6,897 bases of DNA from Bacillota bacterium (GTDB lineage: Bacteria; Bacillota; Clostridia; Clostridiales; Clostridiaceae): contig JAEXSY010000016.1 of NCBI GenBank assembly GCA_023440105.1, positions 1 through 6,897 of the forward strand. Direction: 5' to 3'. A model generated the notes under the pieces. That model was not told where the DNA came from. It saw nothing but the letters and a program-made list of their open reading frames with translations, and did no database searches. Shown here piece by piece: positions 5,424-6,897 of the stretch. The first letter of the stretch is position 1; the number at the start of each line of letters is the position of its first letter. The position numbers and the translations under genes are program-made.

Positions 5424-5522
5424 ATGGAAGGGCCATTTTTGAATACCATAATTCTATTCTTTGGCTTAATTTTAGGGATTGTGCTACAAATAATAAGCAG
5501 TAGGAAGAGAAAAGAACAATAA
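5424..5522 (+). CDS. 32-residue single-span membrane protein
   Basis: This ORF is too short for most gene callers. It starts ATG with AATGGAG at 5406-5412 upstream (spacing about 11, rather long) and ends TAA. The product begins MEGPFLN, has a helix of about 17 hydrophobic residues (TIILFFGLILGIVLQII), and ends in a strongly basic tail SSRKRKEQ. The positive-inside rule puts the tail in the cytoplasm and the N-terminus outside. The clean helix plus basic tail, with a ribosome-binding site and a whole reading frame in the only long spacer of the right half, argues for a real small protein. I do not recognise the family. The spacing is weak, and a shorter ATG ORF (5407) overlaps it. An AT-rich dyad begins one base after the first base of its stop codon. 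Confidence 0.5.
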   Translation: MEGPFLNTIILFFGLILGIVLQIISSRKRKEQ

Positions 5523-5540
5523 TCATAAATAATTATGATT
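5521..5540. repeat. Perfect AT-rich dyad (8-base arms, 4-base loop)
   Basis: Arms AATCATAA (5521-5528) and TTATGATT (5533-5540) are exact reverse complements around ATAA. The dyad overlaps the stop of the 32-residue ORF and lies about 10 bases before the Shine-Dalgarno of the next gene. It has no G+C stem or T-run, so it is not a standard terminator. An operator or a weak mRNA structure at the 5564 ribosome-binding site is more likely. AT-rich palindromes also occur by chance. Confidence 0.45.
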
Positions 5541-5563
5541 TATAGTCGAAGGAGAGTGAGCTT

Positions 5564-5974
5564 ATGGATTATAAAGTTATTGATCTTAATGATGAACAGG
5601 TGGACTATATTGAAGAACGCCTAGATGAATATGATAAAAAGCACATAACATATAAAATGTCAGGTAGTATAAGTATTGGCGTTATAAAAGATGATAAGGT
5701 AATAGCTGGGGCAGATGCCTGTATGACTGCGTTCAAGATACTATATGTTTCAACTGTATTTGTTGATGAGAATTATAGGGGGAAGAAAATAGGCACGTTA
5801 TTAATGAGAGAAGTTGAGAAAAGAGCAAAGCTACTGGGTGCTAATATGATCAGATTAGATACCTTTAACTGGCAGGGGAGAGAATTTTATATTTCCTTAG
5901 GCTATGAAGAGGTAGGAGCTTATGAGAATAAAATCGATGGCTTTTCTGAGCACTTCTTTTTGAAGAGATTGTAA
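5564..5974 (+). CDS. GNAT-family acetyltransferase, compact type (136 residues)
   Basis: This is a minimal single-domain GNAT. Residues 36-51 (SISIGVIKDDKVIAGA) are the central strands. YVSTVFVDENYRGKKIGTLLM (61-81) is motif A with loop RGKKIG at 72-77 binding acetyl-CoA. The end block REFYISLGYEEVG (106-118) is the usual C-terminal motif, and DTFNWQGREFY resembles a subgroup of small acetyltransferases found widely in Firmicutes. The acceptor is unknown. There is a good AAGGAG (5549-5554) nine bases before ATG. The next GNAT begins 29 bases after this stop with a strong ribosome-binding site, so they are probably co-transcribed. The two belong to different subfamilies, so this is not a tandem duplication. 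Confidence 0.9.
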   Translation: MDYKVIDLNDEQVDYIEERLDEYDKKHITYKMSGSISIGVIKDDKVIAGADACMTAFKILYVSTVFVDENYRGKKIGTLLMREVEKRAKLLGANMIRLDTFNWQGREFYISLGYEEVGAYENKIDGFSEHFFLKRL

Positions 5975-5993
5975 TAAATTCTAGGGGACTTTC

Positions 5994-5999
5994 AGGAGG
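5994..5999 (+). promoter_or_regulatory. Shine-Dalgarno AGGAGG before the 6004 gene
   Basis: AGGAGG lies four bases before ATG 6004, a little close, and seven before the in-frame TTG at 6007. ATG is preferred as the stronger codon, though TTG has the better spacing. Confidence 0.7.
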
Positions 6000-6003
6000 A
6001 AAG

Positions 6004-6513
6004 ATGTTGTGTGATATAAGCACTACAAAAAATGAAGAGATTCGTTTAGGTACTATTACCCCAGATAATTGGCGTATATTTAATGGCTTAAAGGTTAAGG
6101 AGAATCAGCAGTCTTATGTTCCTTCAAATGTGGTTATACTTGCCAGAGCTTTTGCTTATAGAGAATATAATAGCCGTGTGTATCCAATTTATAAAGGGGA
6201 TACACCTATAGGATTATTAATGCAGCGAGATTATAAAGAAGATGATAGATTATTATGCATCCTAGAAGAATTTATGATTGCAGAACAATATCAAGGAAAA
6301 GGCTATGGAAAGGCGGCTATTAGCCTTTGGCTATCTAAAATAAAAGATGAAAAGAAATATGATGCAATAATTCTTTGCTATATAGAGGGCAATGAAAGAG
6401 CGCGAGATTTCTACTTAAGGATGGGATTTAAACATACAGGAGTAATAGATGAGGATGAGGTAGTTATGGAGTATAATCTGAAGGATAGAATCACAACAAG
6501 TGATAACCAGTAA
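6004..6513 (+). CDS. GNAT acetyltransferase resembling the spermine/spermidine (BltD-like) group
   Basis: After a short N-terminal tail the protein reads IRLGTITPDNWRIFNGLKVKENQQSYV, a pattern typical of BltD-like and related polyamine or diamine acetyltransferases ('ItpeNw...l.Vke.Q..fV'). The core includes EEFMIAEQYQGKGYGKAAISLWL (88-110), with the acetyl-CoA loop Q97-G-K-G-Y-G102. The C-terminal motif is IEGNERARDFYLRMGF (127-142), with a conserved Asn130 and a helix packing on CoA. VVMEYNL closes the domain. BltD acetylates spermidine in Bacillus. Whether this protein does so is not shown, and related members have other substrates. The N-terminal MLCDISTTKNEE is unusual and could mean the real start lies at TTG 6007 or that this is an added tail. 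It is likely co-transcribed with the GNAT before and the NUDIX after it. Confidence 0.9.
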   Translation: MLCDISTTKNEEIRLGTITPDNWRIFNGLKVKENQQSYVPSNVVILARAFAYREYNSRVYPIYKGDTPIGLLMQRDYKEDDRLLCILEEFMIAEQYQGKGYGKAAISLWLSKIKDEKKYDAIILCYIEGNERARDFYLRMGFKHTGVIDEDEVVMEYNLKDRITTSDNQ

Positions 6514-6533
6514 AACCATGAAAGGAATAAGCT

Positions 6534-6897
6534 ATGGAAAGAAGAATACGCAATTCTGCAAAGGCATTGATCATTAAGGACGGTAAAATGCTGGCATCAA
6601 AAATTAAAGATAATGGCTTTATTTTTTATATAATGCCTGGTGGGGGACAGGAATCTGGAGAAACCTTAGAAGAGGCTGTTATAAGAGAGGTTAAAGAAGA
6701 ATTCGGATTTATCGTTGAACCAAAGTCCCTAGAATTTGTAATAGAAGGGGTAAGGGGAGAGTCCTTTCATAGAGTTGATTTAGTATTTTTATGTGAGTAT
6801 ATTAGTGAAATCCATGGTGCTGAAATCATTAGTGATTGTAACCAAATTGGCTATGATTGGTTGCCTATTGAAAATCTTATAAATGAGCCATTATATC
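6534..6897 (+). CDS. NUDIX hydrolase (3' end beyond window)
   Basis: The frame runs open for 121 codons to the window edge, so the C-terminus is missing. The opening RRIRNSAKALIIKDGKMLASK is a NUDIX first strand pair. The NUDIX box is complete: G37-x5-E43-x7-R51-E52-V-K-E55-E56-F-G58-F, preceded by MPGG, with the REVKEEFGF glutamates binding the metal. These enzymes split nucleoside diphosphate-linked molecules, including damaged nucleotides; the substrate here is unknown. It lacks the N-terminal IDI-like region of the NUDIX at 2909, so the two are not duplicates. The ribosome-binding site AAAGGAA (6521-6527) is modest. It follows the GNAT stop by 20 bases and is probably in the same transcript. 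Confidence 0.9.
   Translation, partial: MERRIRNSAKALIIKDGKMLASKIKDNGFIFYIMPGGGQESGETLEEAVIREVKEEFGFIVEPKSLEFVIEGVRGESFHRVDLVFLCEYISEIHGAEIISDCNQIGYDWLPIENLINEPLY

Overview
The window is A+T-rich, with every supported gene on the + strand, short spacers, Shine-Dalgarno sites mostly of the AAGGAG/GGAGG type and some TTG/GTG starts. Two lipoproteins with Gram-positive-style lipoboxes and several protein types common in Clostridia point to a low-GC member of the Bacillota, most likely class Clostridia. The genus cannot be fixed from the sequence, and no RNA gene, CRISPR array, transposase or integrase is visible.

Layout. (1) 1-619: the 3' end of a membrane gene resembling an M50 (site-2) metalloprotease, then a 90-residue protein of unknown family. 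A 14-codon ORF carrying the only good ribosome-binding site precedes that protein. (2) 637-1274: a spacer with a possible promoter, then a GNAT acetyltransferase with a TTG start. (3) 1333-2824: a signal-peptide plus four-helix membrane protein of unknown function, a possible transporter remnant, and a small lipoprotein whose best Shine-Dalgarno site points to ATC/ATA rather than a normal start codon. (4) 2909-4333: an IDI-like NUDIX hydrolase, an 83-residue conserved small protein and a RimJ/RimL-type GNAT. (5) 4381-5386: a second lipoprotein and a histidine phosphatase. (6) 5424-6897: a 32-residue single-helix membrane protein ending in an AT-rich dyad, two further GNATs from different subfamilies, and a second NUDIX hydrolase cut by the window edge.

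How the genes work together. There is no obvious pathway. The region looks like an accessory collection of small, individually useful functions: four unrelated GNATs, two unrelated NUDIX enzymes, one phosphatase and secreted or membrane proteins. They lie head to tail like cassettes, with scraps of broken genes between them. The tightest group is 5564-6897, with spacers of 29 and 20 nt, and it is probably one transcript. I see no attC-like repeats, so the cassette comparison concerns layout only. No clear new multi-gene system is demonstrable. The most notable points are the split or coupled 286-599 locus, the lipoprotein lacking a normal start behind its Shine-Dalgarno site, and the unlisted 32-residue membrane protein.
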